Origin: Pelomonas sp. Root1237
GTDB lineage: Bacteria; Pseudomonadota; Gammaproteobacteria; Burkholderiales; Burkholderiaceae_C
Reading direction: 5' to 3'
Assembly (NCBI RefSeq): GCF_001425055.1
Contig: NZ_LMDK01000004.1
Coordinates: forward strand, 150,107 to 193,736
DNA: 43,630 nt
The notes beneath the pieces are model-generated. The model made no database searches. It saw only the letters and a list, made by a program, of their open reading frames with translations, and was not told the origin of the DNA. Of the stretch, positions 35,283 through 42,575 are shown piece after piece (positions within the stretch are counted from its first letter, which is position 1; each line of letters starts with the position of its first letter). A program made the translations under genes and the position numbers.

Positions 35283-36115
35283 GATGCGCTCGCCGACGAT
35301 ACCGCGTCGAGCTGCAGATCGCGCCGAATCCCGGCGTCCACCAGGCCAGCGGGCGCGAATCGGCGCAGCAGTCGCAGGCGGCTCGCGAGCCCGCCGGCCG
35401 TGTAGCGGAGTTGCGGCTGAGCTGCGCTGGCGGCTTTCAGTACGACCTCGGCGACGACGCCTGGCTGGTCTGCGGTCGTCATCACTTGCCTCACCCTCTC
35501 GCTCACCGCCACACGGGCCTCGCGGTACGCATCGAGCTTGGCATCGGGCTCCAGGAAGTTGGCGTCGAACGGCGTCTTCGTGTAGGCGGGCTCGACGACC
35601 GAGACGCGGATGCCCCGGGTGCGCAGCTCATGGTCAAGCGACTCGGAATAGCCTTCGATCGCGTGCTTGGTCGCGGCGTAGAGCGCGCCGTAGGGCATGG
35701 GCAGGAAGCCCAGCACGGAGCCGATGTTGATGATGCGGCCGCTGCCCTGGCGCCGCATGTGCGGCAGGACGGCCCGCGTCATGCGGACGATGCCGAAGAA
35801 GTTGGTGTCGAAGATGGCCTGCGCCTGCTCGATGGAGCTTTCCTCCGCGCCGGCCGGCGCGACGCCAAAGCCGGCGTTGTTGATGAGCAGGTCGATGCGG
35901 CCGTGCAGCGCCATCACCTGGTCCACTGCGGCCTGGACCGAGTCGTCCAGCGTCACGTCCAGGGCCAGCATCTTGAACCCGCGCTGCCCCGCCTGCCGCC
36001 CCTGCCGGCTGGTGCCGTACACGGTGTAGCCCGCCTTCGCGAGCCGCTCGGCGGTGGCCTGGCCTATGCCTGAGGAGGCGCCCGTCACGAGGGCGATCTT
36101 GTTGTTCGTGTTCAT
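35279..36115 (-). CDS. Short-chain dehydrogenase/reductase
   Basis: This 278-residue classical SDR has TGASSGIG cofactor binding, NNAG, the catalytic Ser of INIGSVLG, and YAATKHA (YxxxK). The PxxTKTPF loop after VEPAY is typical of oxidoreductases of the DltE/YusZ kind. ATG 36115 was chosen because the fold starts there; the frame extends upstream without family similarity. It is the first gene of the SDR-MDR pair and lies 141 bp after the TetR gene on the same strand. Confidence 0.93.
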   Translation of the reverse strand: MNTNNKIALVTGASSGIGQATAERLAKAGYTVYGTSRQGRQAGQRGFKMLALDVTLDDSVQAAVDQVMALHGRIDLLINNAGFGVAPAGAEESSIEQAQAIFDTNFFGIVRMTRAVLPHMRRQGSGRIINIGSVLGFLPMPYGALYAATKHAIEGYSESLDHELRTRGIRVSVVEPAYTKTPFDANFLEPDAKLDAYREARVAVSERVRQVMTTADQPGVVAEVVLKAASAAQPQLRYTAGGLASRLRLLRRFAPAGLVDAGIRRDLQLDAVSSASAS

Positions 36116-36199
36116 GGTGTTCTTTCGTTCGCGTGTGAGGGTCAGGAACTTGCCGGCATACGCGGTGCACGGCGAGTCAGGAAGGTTTGAATCTTTACT

Positions 36200-36218
36200 C
36201 GCATGATGTTCGTCATAC
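36200..36218. promoter_or_regulatory. Putative TetR operator upstream of SDR
   Basis: cgcatgatgttcgtcatac lies about 85 bp ahead of the SDR start and matches the site over the TetR start at 16 of 19 positions (shared motif CGCATGAYGYTCRTCATAC). The inner ATGA.../...TCAT arms form an imperfect palindrome, as expected for a TetR dimer. Confidence 0.6.
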
Positions 36219-36256
36219 TTAAGTGCGAACAAAAGGCCGACTGCATCGGTGAGGGT

Positions 36257-36862
36257 TCAGGGATGGGTGGGAGCCAGGCGCTTCAGCGCCGCGTCGAGCA
36301 TGCCGCTCGACAGTGCAGGTTCGTCAACGGCGCGTGCCAGCAGCAGGGCGCCGACCATGGTCGCCAGGGTGACCAATGCGTGTTCATGAGCCGCGGGTTG
36401 CCCCCAGTCGGGCGACTGGCGCGCAATCAGGTCCACCATCGCCTTGATGTGGCGTGTGGTCACCCTGCGCACCTCGGGAGCCTGGCGGGATGTCTCCGAG
36501 CCCAGGGCCGCCAGTGGGCAGCCGAGTTCCACCTGCTCGACGTGGGCCTTGGAGAGGTAGGCGTGCAGCATGGTCTCCAGGGTCTTGTCGGGCGGCGTGT
36601 GGGCCACGACGTCAGCCACGGCGGCGGCTGCCTGGGCACAGGCCAGCCCGGCCGCTTCCGCCAGCATGGCCTCCCGGGACGTGAAGTGGGCGTAGAAGGC
36701 GCCGTGGGTCAGCCCGGCCTCCTTCATGATGTCGGCGACGCCCGTGCCGTCGTAGCCGCTGCGGCGGATGGCTCGCGCCGCGGCCGACACGATGCGTTCG
36801 TGCGAGGCCTCCTTGGCCGCGGCTCTGGCATTGCTTGCTGTATTTCGCATGACGCTCATCAT
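36257..36862 (-). CDS. TetR/AcrR-family repressor
   Basis: This 201-residue regulator has an N-terminal helix-turn-helix: HERIVSAAARAIRRSGYDGTGVADIMKEAGLTHGAFYAHFTSREAML, with the standard FYxHF recognition segment. The C-terminal ligand domain resembles the TetR_C branch with a conserved Cys in LGCPLAALGSE, which is typical of regulators answering to electrophiles or aldehydes. It likely represses itself and the downstream SDR-MDR pair through the matched operators. Confidence 0.92.
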   Translation of the reverse strand: MMSVMRNTASNARAAAKEASHERIVSAAARAIRRSGYDGTGVADIMKEAGLTHGAFYAHFTSREAMLAEAAGLACAQAAAAVADVVAHTPPDKTLETMLHAYLSKAHVEQVELGCPLAALGSETSRQAPEVRRVTTRHIKAMVDLIARQSPDWGQPAAHEHALVTLATMVGALLLARAVDEPALSSGMLDAALKRLAPTHP

Positions 36863-36872
36863 ACGTCATGCG
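36846..36872. promoter_or_regulatory. Putative TetR operator over the TetR start codon
   Basis: A perfect 9-bp inverted repeat, cgcatgacg (36846-36854) and cgtcatgcg (36864-36872) with a 9-bp spacer, covers the TetR start (ATG 36862). Its left part is the 19-bp motif also present before the SDR gene. Position and symmetry indicate autorepression. Confidence 0.65.
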
Positions 36873-36906
36873 ATCCGGGGCTGCCGTGATTTTTCTGGCA
36901 CTTGCC

Positions 36907-37986
36907 TCAGGCCGGGACCGTTCGCCGGCCCCGCAGCGCCACGCCGACCCCCATCAAGCCGGCCACCAGCATCGCCCAGCTGCCCGGCTCGGGCACCGAG
37001 GTGACGGTGAAGTTGTCGAAGCTCGCGTCCATGCCCTGGCCGAACAGGCGTTCCGACACCGGGATGGAGACGGCGAGATCCGGCCGGTCGGAGTGCTGGA
37101 AGGGGAAGGCGTCGAGCAGGCTGAAGAGGCCGTGGCCGATGGTCAGGTTGTGGATCTTGCCGCCCAGGGCCTCGCCTGGGCCATAGGACGGATAGACGCC
37201 GGACCAGTTGGCGCCCTGTTGGTCGAGCGGGATGCCGACGTTGTCGACCTGGGACACCAGTGCACCGTCGAGGAAGTAGCTGACGCTGCCGGCATCGCTG
37301 TAGCTGATGGAAGCCGTGTGCGGCCCGGGGCCGATGTCGATCTGCTTGATGATCTGCGTGTACATCTTGTCGATGCCGACGTAGCCCGGATCGCCCGGCA
37401 ACAGCGCCGGGTTGGTGACCGACGACGGCAGGCGCTCGATCAGTGTGAAGGCGGTCGAGCCGGAGATGAACCAGTCGAACAGCTGGCCGGTGGAGAAGTC
37501 GATCATGTTCATGACCGCACCAGCCTGCTGGCCTTCGAGGGCCGTGGCCGAATAGGGCAGGCCGCTCTGGATGTAGCTGCCGCTGATGACGCGCCCCGTC
37601 GCCTGGGTGTTGTGGGCCGTGGCGCTGATGGTGGAGGAGAAGGTCAGCGAGCCGCCGGTGGGCACGGCGAAGGCCTGGCTGCTGGTGGCGATGTACTTGA
37701 GGTGGTCGTAGACGCTGAAGTCATAGCCCGTCTGGAAGACCGGGGCCTTGATGGCGAAGCTGCCGCCCGAGAAGTCGCGCGTGTCGCCGAGGGCCATTTC
37801 GCCCAGGCCATAGGGGTTGACCCATTTGGCGCCATAGCTGGCCAGGGAATAGCCGGGCGTGTCGAAGCTGTCGTAGACGACGGTACCCGCCGTAGCTGGC
37901 GTTGCGGCCAGCGCCAACCCCGCAGCCAACACCAAGGTCGTGCGCTGCATGGCCGCGCGGGTCCAGTGAGTCTGGCTTGAGTTCAT
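36907..37986 (-). CDS. PEP-CTERM surface/exopolysaccharide-associated protein, DUF6081-like
   Basis: This 359-residue exported protein has a signal peptide (TTLVLAAGLALAATPATA), a concanavalin-like beta domain, and a C-terminal sorting signal VPEPGSWAMLVAGLMGVGVAL followed by RGRR. PEP-CTERM proteins are processed by exosortase, which is not in this window. The body has YDSFDTPGYSLASYGAKW, MNMIDFSTGQLFDWFISGSTAFTLIERLP and GSVSYFLDGALVSQVDNVG, similar in my memory to DUF6081 proteins of actinomycetes. ATG 37986 has AAGGGG upstream. Divergent from the encapsulin operon. Confidence 0.85.
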   Translation of the reverse strand: MNSSQTHWTRAAMQRTTLVLAAGLALAATPATAGTVVYDSFDTPGYSLASYGAKWVNPYGLGEMALGDTRDFSGGSFAIKAPVFQTGYDFSVYDHLKYIATSSQAFAVPTGGSLTFSSTISATAHNTQATGRVISGSYIQSGLPYSATALEGQQAGAVMNMIDFSTGQLFDWFISGSTAFTLIERLPSSVTNPALLPGDPGYVGIDKMYTQIIKQIDIGPGPHTASISYSDAGSVSYFLDGALVSQVDNVGIPLDQQGANWSGVYPSYGPGEALGGKIHNLTIGHGLFSLLDAFPFQHSDRPDLAVSIPVSERLFGQGMDASFDNFTVTSVPEPGSWAMLVAGLMGVGVALRGRRTVPA

Positions 37987-38423
37987 GAGTGCCCCTTGAA
38001 TGAAGCTGCGTTGCTTCGCGGCTGACGATCAGGCCATGGAGTGGCGATCGGTCCACAGGGTTTCCCAGGTCAAGGGCGGTTGCTCATCAAGATTGGGGAT
38101 GCCAGGGCGATGATCCGATGGTGGATCGGGCGGCTGGGCGGCTGAAGACTTAACCGCAGCTCATACCTCATGACGGTTTGGTCATTCAATCAGTCGCCAA
38201 GTTGACTGCCACGCCCGCCGCTCTGGCGTTACGGTTGAGACTTCCTTGTTTGTCTCCTCCTCCCGCAAGGGTGGATTCAGCCCTTCGAACCGGTGCGCCG
38301 GTCGAAGGGCTTTTTCTTTGTCTGAGGGCCTTGCGTGCAAACCGCATAACTGTTCGCGTTTTGCTTCGTTTGCCGAAGAAGCCCTGAACCCTAGCCTTGC
38401 TCGGTTTTCGCATGAGAGCCGAC
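37987..38423. other. Divergent intergenic region with orphan terminator
   Basis: This 437-bp gap separates the PEP-CTERM gene (left) and the rhodanese gene (right). It has no convincing coding frame. It holds a strong rightward intrinsic terminator at 38279-38316, followed by about 100 bp of relatively A/T-rich sequence up to the rhodanese. The terminator has no rightward gene before it, so a small RNA or an attenuated leader is possible. No sigma-54 (-24/-12) PEP-CTERM promoter was found on the minus side. Confidence 0.6.
38279..38316 (+). terminator. Intrinsic terminator (possible sRNA end or attenuator)
   Basis: Stem arms agcccttcga (38279-38288) and tcgaagggct (38302-38311) are perfectly complementary. 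They are extended by CCGG/CCGG pairs after one bulged A, with a TGCG loop, and followed by tttttcttt. The orientation is rightward. It ends about 108 bp before the rhodanese start. Confidence 0.8.
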
Positions 38424-38897
38424 ATGAGCACCGTTGCTTTTGAAGAACCCGAAGTCCTGGCCCGCGCCCGCGAGGCTGCCCAGGCCGCTGTGCTGCCCTT
38501 CGCAGGCAGCGTCGCACCGCGCGATGCCTGGGCCCTGGTCCAGGCGGGCCGCGCCGTCCTCGTCGACGTGCGCAGCGCCGAGGAGCGCCATTTCGTCGGC
38601 CATGTGCCGGGCAGCCTGCACGTGGCCTGGGCCACCGGCACCTCGCTGAACCGCAACCCGCGTTTCGCCAAGGAGCTGGACGCCAAGGTGGGCGGCAAAT
38701 CCGGCAACGAGCTGCCGGTGCTGCTGCTGTGCCGCAGCGGCAAGCGCTCGGCGCTGGCTGCCGAGGCGGCGACCAAGGCCGGGCTGGCCAATGTCTTCAA
38801 TGTGCAGGAAGGCTTTGAAGGCGACAGCGACGATCACCAGCAGCGCGGCCATTTCAATGGCTGGCGTTTCCACAGCCTGCCCTGGGTGCAGGACTGA
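38424..38897 (+). CDS. Rhodanese-family sulfurtransferase of the encapsulin operon
   Basis: This 157-residue single-domain rhodanese has LVDVRSAEERHFVGHVPGSLHV and the active-site loop LLCRSGKRS with catalytic Cys103. It transfers sulfane sulfur between thiol carriers. An insertion of about 15 residues before the active loop (TSLNRNPRFAKELDAKVGG) is typical of rhodanese proteins in sulfur-oxidation and encapsulin contexts. ATG 38424 has GAGAG upstream; ATG 38412 is possible. The stop overlaps the acetyltransferase start by 1 bp (TGATG). In the operon it probably handles persulfide passing to or from the desulfurase-loaded shell. Confidence 0.88.
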   Translation: MSTVAFEEPEVLARAREAAQAAVLPFAGSVAPRDAWALVQAGRAVLVDVRSAEERHFVGHVPGSLHVAWATGTSLNRNPRFAKELDAKVGGKSGNELPVLLLCRSGKRSALAAEAATKAGLANVFNVQEGFEGDSDDHQQRGHFNGWRFHSLPWVQD

Positions 38898-39820
38898 TGG
38901 ATACGGTCGACGAGCTGTCGAGCATCGTCTCGGCGCTGCGTGGCGCGCGCCGACGCTGGCGCGAGGAGCATCGGCGCTGGGACGCCGGTGGCCGCGAGCT
39001 GCCGTCCCGCGAGCTGCTGGCGGTCGTCGTGCAGCAGCTGGCTGGTGCGCTGTTCCCGATGCGCCTCGGGCCGCCCGACCTTCAGCCCGAGGGCGAGGAC
39101 TACTACGTCGGCCACACGCTGGGCGCGGCGCTCTCCAGGCTGCGCCAGCAGGTAGCGCTGGAGCTGGGCCATGACGCGCGGCTGCGCGGTACCGAGGTGC
39201 CGACCTTCAACGACGCCGCCGAGCGCGTGGCCCGCTTTGCCGCCCGCCTGCCCGCCGTGCGCGAACTGCTGGACAGCGACGTCATCGCCGCCTTCCAGGG
39301 CGATCCGGCAGCGCGCAGCGTCGACGAAGTGCTGCTTTGCTACCCGGGCCTGCATGCGCTGATCAGCCACCGCCTTGCGCACGAGTTGTACCGTCTCGGG
39401 CTGCCGCTGATTGCTCGCGTGATCGCCGAGCTCGCCCATGCGCAGACCGGCATCGACATCCACCCTGGCGCGCAGATCGGTGCGGGTTGTTTCATTGACC
39501 ATGGCACCGGCGTCGTCATCGGCGAGACGGCCGTGCTGGGCCAGCGTGTGCGCATCTATCAGAACGTCACGCTGGGCGCCAAGAGCATCCCGACCGACGA
39601 GGCCGGCCATGCCCACAAGGGCCAGCCGCGCCACCCCATCGTCGAGGACGACGTCGTCATCTACGCCGGCGCCACCGTGCTCGGCCGCATCACCATCGGC
39701 CGCGGCTCGGTCATCGGCGGCAATGTCTGGCTGACGCGCAGCCTGCCGCCGCAAAGCCGCATTTCCCAGGCGGCCTCGCAAGCCGATCCGAACTCAGCCT
39801 TCCAGGCGCTGAGCGCCTGA
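38897..39820 (+). CDS. epsC: Serine O-acetyltransferase (EpsC/CysE-like)
   Basis: This 307-residue enzyme has a helical N-terminal half and a C-terminal left-handed beta-helix with hexapeptide repeats: GIDIHPGAQIGAGCFIDHGTGVVIGETAVLG, HPIVEDDVVIYAGATVLGRITIGRGSVIGGNVWLTRSLPP. It makes O-acetylserine from serine and acetyl-CoA, the acceptor for sulfide in cysteine synthesis. The long variant with the ~150-residue N-terminal domain is the EpsC type seen beside family 2A encapsulins. It overlaps the rhodanese and ends 42 bp before the shell gene. Confidence 0.92.
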   Translation: MDTVDELSSIVSALRGARRRWREEHRRWDAGGRELPSRELLAVVVQQLAGALFPMRLGPPDLQPEGEDYYVGHTLGAALSRLRQQVALELGHDARLRGTEVPTFNDAAERVARFAARLPAVRELLDSDVIAAFQGDPAARSVDEVLLCYPGLHALISHRLAHELYRLGLPLIARVIAELAHAQTGIDIHPGAQIGAGCFIDHGTGVVIGETAVLGQRVRIYQNVTLGAKSIPTDEAGHAHKGQPRHPIVEDDVVIYAGATVLGRITIGRGSVIGGNVWLTRSLPPQSRISQAASQADPNSAFQALSA

Positions 39821-39862
39821 TTTCCTCACCCCCACCCACCGCCCCCAGGAGCCCTTTTCCCC

Positions 39863-40786
39863 ATGGCTGACACCCCTCAACTCGCGCTCAGCGACACCGC
39901 CGCGCGGCAGCTTGCGAACGCGACAAAAACCGTCCCGCAGCTCTCCACCATCACGCCGCGCTGGCTGACGCATCTGCTGCAGTGGATTCCGGTCGAGGCC
40001 GGCATCTACCGCCTCAACAAGGTGGCCGACCCCGAGGCCGTCAAGGTCGCCTGCGCCAAGCGCGACGAGGCCGAGCTGCCCGTCACCTTCGCCGACTACG
40101 ACGCCGCGCCGCGCGAGTACTTCCTGAACGCGGTGGCCACCGTGCTGGACGTGCACACCCGGGTGTCCGACCTCTACAGCAGCCCGCACGACCAGATCAA
40201 GGAGCAGCTGCGCATCGTCATCGAGACGATCAAGGAGCGCCAGGAGTCCGAGCTGATCAACAACCCCGACTACGGCCTGCTGGCCAATGTCGCGGACGAG
40301 CAGCGCCTGTCCACCCTCACCGGCGCGCCCACGCCGGACGACCTGGACGACCTGCTCGGCAAGGTCTGGAAGGAGCCCGCCTTCTTCCTGACCCACCCGC
40401 TGGGCATCGCCGCCTTCGGCCGCGAGTGCACGCGGCGCGGCGTGCCGCCGCCCACCATCAGCCTGTTCGGCAGCCAGTTCCTGACCTGGCGCGGCATTCC
40501 GCTGATCCCCAGCGACAAGGTGCCCGTCAATGACGGCAAGACCAGCATCATCCTGCTGCGCGTGGGCGACAAGCGCCAGGGCGTCGTCGGCCTCTACCAA
40601 CCCGGTCTGCCGGGTGAGCAGGGCCCGGGCCTGTCGGTGCGCTTCATGGGCATCAACCGCAACGCGATTGCCTCCTACCTGATCAGCCTGTATTGCTCGC
40701 TCGCGGTGCACAGCGACGATGCGCTGGCCGTGCTCGAAGACGTGGAAGTGGGCAAATACCATGAGTACCCTGACACCTACCGCTGA
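39863..40786 (+). CDS. Family 2A encapsulin shell protein (SrpI-like)
   Basis: This 307-residue HK97-fold capsid protein self-assembles into an icosahedral nanocompartment. Recognisable features are an N-terminal arm (LANATKTVPQLSTITPRWLTHLLQWIPVEAGIYRLN), an E-loop region with VTFADYDAAPREYFLNAVATVLDVHTRVSDLYSSPHDQIKEQLRIVIETIKERQESELINNPDYGLL, and the core ending GINRNAIASYLISLYCSLAVHSDDALAVLEDVE. This matches SrpI-type family 2A shells of cyanobacteria and Acinetobacter, which carry cysteine desulfurase and store sulfur. The cargo gene begins inside its last 26 bp. AGGAG lies 12 nt before ATG 39863. Confidence 0.92.
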   Translation: MADTPQLALSDTAARQLANATKTVPQLSTITPRWLTHLLQWIPVEAGIYRLNKVADPEAVKVACAKRDEAELPVTFADYDAAPREYFLNAVATVLDVHTRVSDLYSSPHDQIKEQLRIVIETIKERQESELINNPDYGLLANVADEQRLSTLTGAPTPDDLDDLLGKVWKEPAFFLTHPLGIAAFGRECTRRGVPPPTISLFGSQFLTWRGIPLIPSDKVPVNDGKTSIILLRVGDKRQGVVGLYQPGLPGEQGPGLSVRFMGINRNAIASYLISLYCSLAVHSDDALAVLEDVEVGKYHEYPDTYR

Positions 40787-42575
40787 CGTGGTCGAGAGTC
40801 CCTTCGCCGAGAGCCCGTTCGATGTGGCGGCGCTGGGCCGGTTGGCCAACGAGCTGTTCGGCAGCTTGAATGCAGGGTCGCTGCCTTCAGCGCAGCCGGT
40901 GCAGTCCGCTGGTGGCCTCAATGTGCCCGCCAACCCGCTGCCGCCCGGCTTGCCGAGCGGCCCGCTGCCCCAGCCCACCACCACCCAGTTCGGCGGCTTC
41001 GGCGCTGCCGCGCCCGGCCTCAATCTCGCGCCCACAGGCCCCGATCACGTCGCCGCATTGCTGCGCCCGTCACCTGCCCGGGCACCCCACGCGCAAGCTG
41101 GCAATGGCGTGCCCGACGTGCTGCTGACCAGCGTGCCCGGCATTGACGGCCGCGCCGGCGGCCAGCTGCTGGGCGCACCTCAGCAGATCTCGCCGCCGCA
41201 ACGCGAAGCCGTGCCCTCGGGCTACTACTTCGTCGAGCCTTCGAGCGTGTCTCAGCAGCCATCGCTCTACGTGCTGGACCTGCAGCCACGCCACCCCGGC
41301 GCCGCAGGCCATCACGCTGGCGAACTGCCGAACAAGCATGTGCTGCAAGGCCAGCGCGTGCCCTTCGACGTCAACGCCATCCGGCGCGACTTCCCCATCC
41401 TGGCCGAGCGCGTCAATGGCAAGCAGCTGGTCTGGTTCGACAACGCGGCCACGACACAGAAGCCCAAGGCGGTCATCGACCGGCTGAGCCATTTCTACGA
41501 GCACGAGAACAGCAACATCCACCGCGCCGCGCACACGCTGGCGGCGCGCGCGACGGACGCCTACGAAGGCGCTCGCAAGACGGTGGCCAGGTTCGTCAAC
41601 GCGCGCTCGGCGGATGAGGTCATCTTCGTGCGCGGTGCCACCGAGGCCATCAACCTCGTGGCCAACACCTGGGGCGAGCAGAACGTCGGCGACGGCGACG
41701 AGATCGTCGTCTCCCATCTGGAGCACCACGCCAACATCGTGCCCTGGCAGCAGCTCGCCGCGCGCAAGGGCGCGCATCTGCGCGTGATCCCGGTGGACGA
41801 CACCGGCCAGGTCATCCTGAGCGAGGCGCAGAAGCTCATTGGCAGCCCGCGCGCCAAGCTGCTCGCCGTGACGCAGGTCAGCAATGCCCTCGGCACGGTC
41901 GTGCCGGTGCAGGAGCTGGTCGGCATGGCGCAGCGCCAGGGCGTGACGACGCTGGTGGACGGCGCGCAATCGGTCTCCCACCTCGCGGTGGACGTGCAGG
42001 TCATCGGCTGCGACTTCTTCATCTTCAGCGGCCACAAGATCTTCGGCCCCACCGGCATCGGTGCGGTCGTTGGCCGCAAGGAGGTGCTGGACGCCATCCC
42101 GCCCTGGCAGGGTGGCGGCAACATGATTGCCGACGTGACCTTCGAGCGCACCGTGTTCCAGCCGGCACCGGCGCGCTTCGAGGCCGGCACCGGCAATATC
42201 GCCGACGCGGCCGGCCTGGGCGCGGCGCTGGACTACGTCTCGCGCATCGGTCTGCACCACATCGCCCGCTACGAGCACGACCTGCTGGCTTACGCGACCG
42301 AGGCCATCCGCCCCATTCCGGGTGTGCGGCTCATCGGCACCGCGGCCGACAAGGCCAGCGTGTTGAGTTTCGTGCTGGCGGGCCATGAGACGTCAGCGGT
42401 GGGCAAGGCGCTGGCGGAGGAGGGCATCGCGGTGCGCTCCGGCCACCACTGCGCCCAACCCATCCTGCGCCGGTTTGGCGTGGAAGCGACCGTTCGGCCA
42501 TCATTCGCGTTCTACAACACTTGCGACGAGATCGACCGTTTCGTGTCGGTGGTGCGCCGGTTGGCGAGGGCTTGA
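40761..42575 (+). CDS. Cysteine desulfurase (SufS type) with encapsulin cargo-loading extension
   Basis: This 604-residue protein has an N-terminal extension of about 200 residues that is rich in Pro, Ala, Gly and Gln and predicted disordered. It contains short conserved-looking islands (LGRLANELFGSLN near 25-37; YYFVEPSS near 165; the LDLQPRHPG...HHAGELPNKHVLQGQRVPFDV stretch at 182-213). The C-terminal SufS-type domain has all catalytic parts: PLP Lys426 in SGHKIFGP, DGAQS, SHLEHHAN and the nucleophile Cys564 in RSGHHCAQP. It removes sulfur from cysteine as a persulfide and alanine. In family 2A encapsulins the extension targets the enzyme into the shell. ATG 40761 overlaps the shell gene by 26 bp. 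Confidence 0.93.
   Translation: MSTLTPTADVVESPFAESPFDVAALGRLANELFGSLNAGSLPSAQPVQSAGGLNVPANPLPPGLPSGPLPQPTTTQFGGFGAAAPGLNLAPTGPDHVAALLRPSPARAPHAQAGNGVPDVLLTSVPGIDGRAGGQLLGAPQQISPPQREAVPSGYYFVEPSSVSQQPSLYVLDLQPRHPGAAGHHAGELPNKHVLQGQRVPFDVNAIRRDFPILAERVNGKQLVWFDNAATTQKPKAVIDRLSHFYEHENSNIHRAAHTLAARATDAYEGARKTVARFVNARSADEVIFVRGATEAINLVANTWGEQNVGDGDEIVVSHLEHHANIVPWQQLAARKGAHLRVIPVDDTGQVILSEAQKLIGSPRAKLLAVTQVSNALGTVVPVQELVGMAQRQGVTTLVDGAQSVSHLAVDVQVIGCDFFIFSGHKIFGPTGIGAVVGRKEVLDAIPPWQGGGNMIADVTFERTVFQPAPARFEAGTGNIADAAGLGAALDYVSRIGLHHIARYEHDLLAYATEAIRPIPGVRLIGTAADKASVLSFVLAGHETSAVGKALAEEGIAVRSGHHCAQPILRRFGVEATVRPSFAFYNTCDEIDRFVSVVRRLARA

Noticed and set aside
38041..38160. Sigma-54 promoter for the PEP-CTERM gene
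   Set aside because: A TGGCAT element is present on the minus strand, but no GC at the required -12 spacing follows it.
38170..38205. 11-codon leader peptide candidate (MTVWSFNQSPS) before the encapsulin terminator
   Set aside because: No Shine-Dalgarno and no run of regulatory codons such as Cys or Ser; the leader RNA idea rests only on the terminator.
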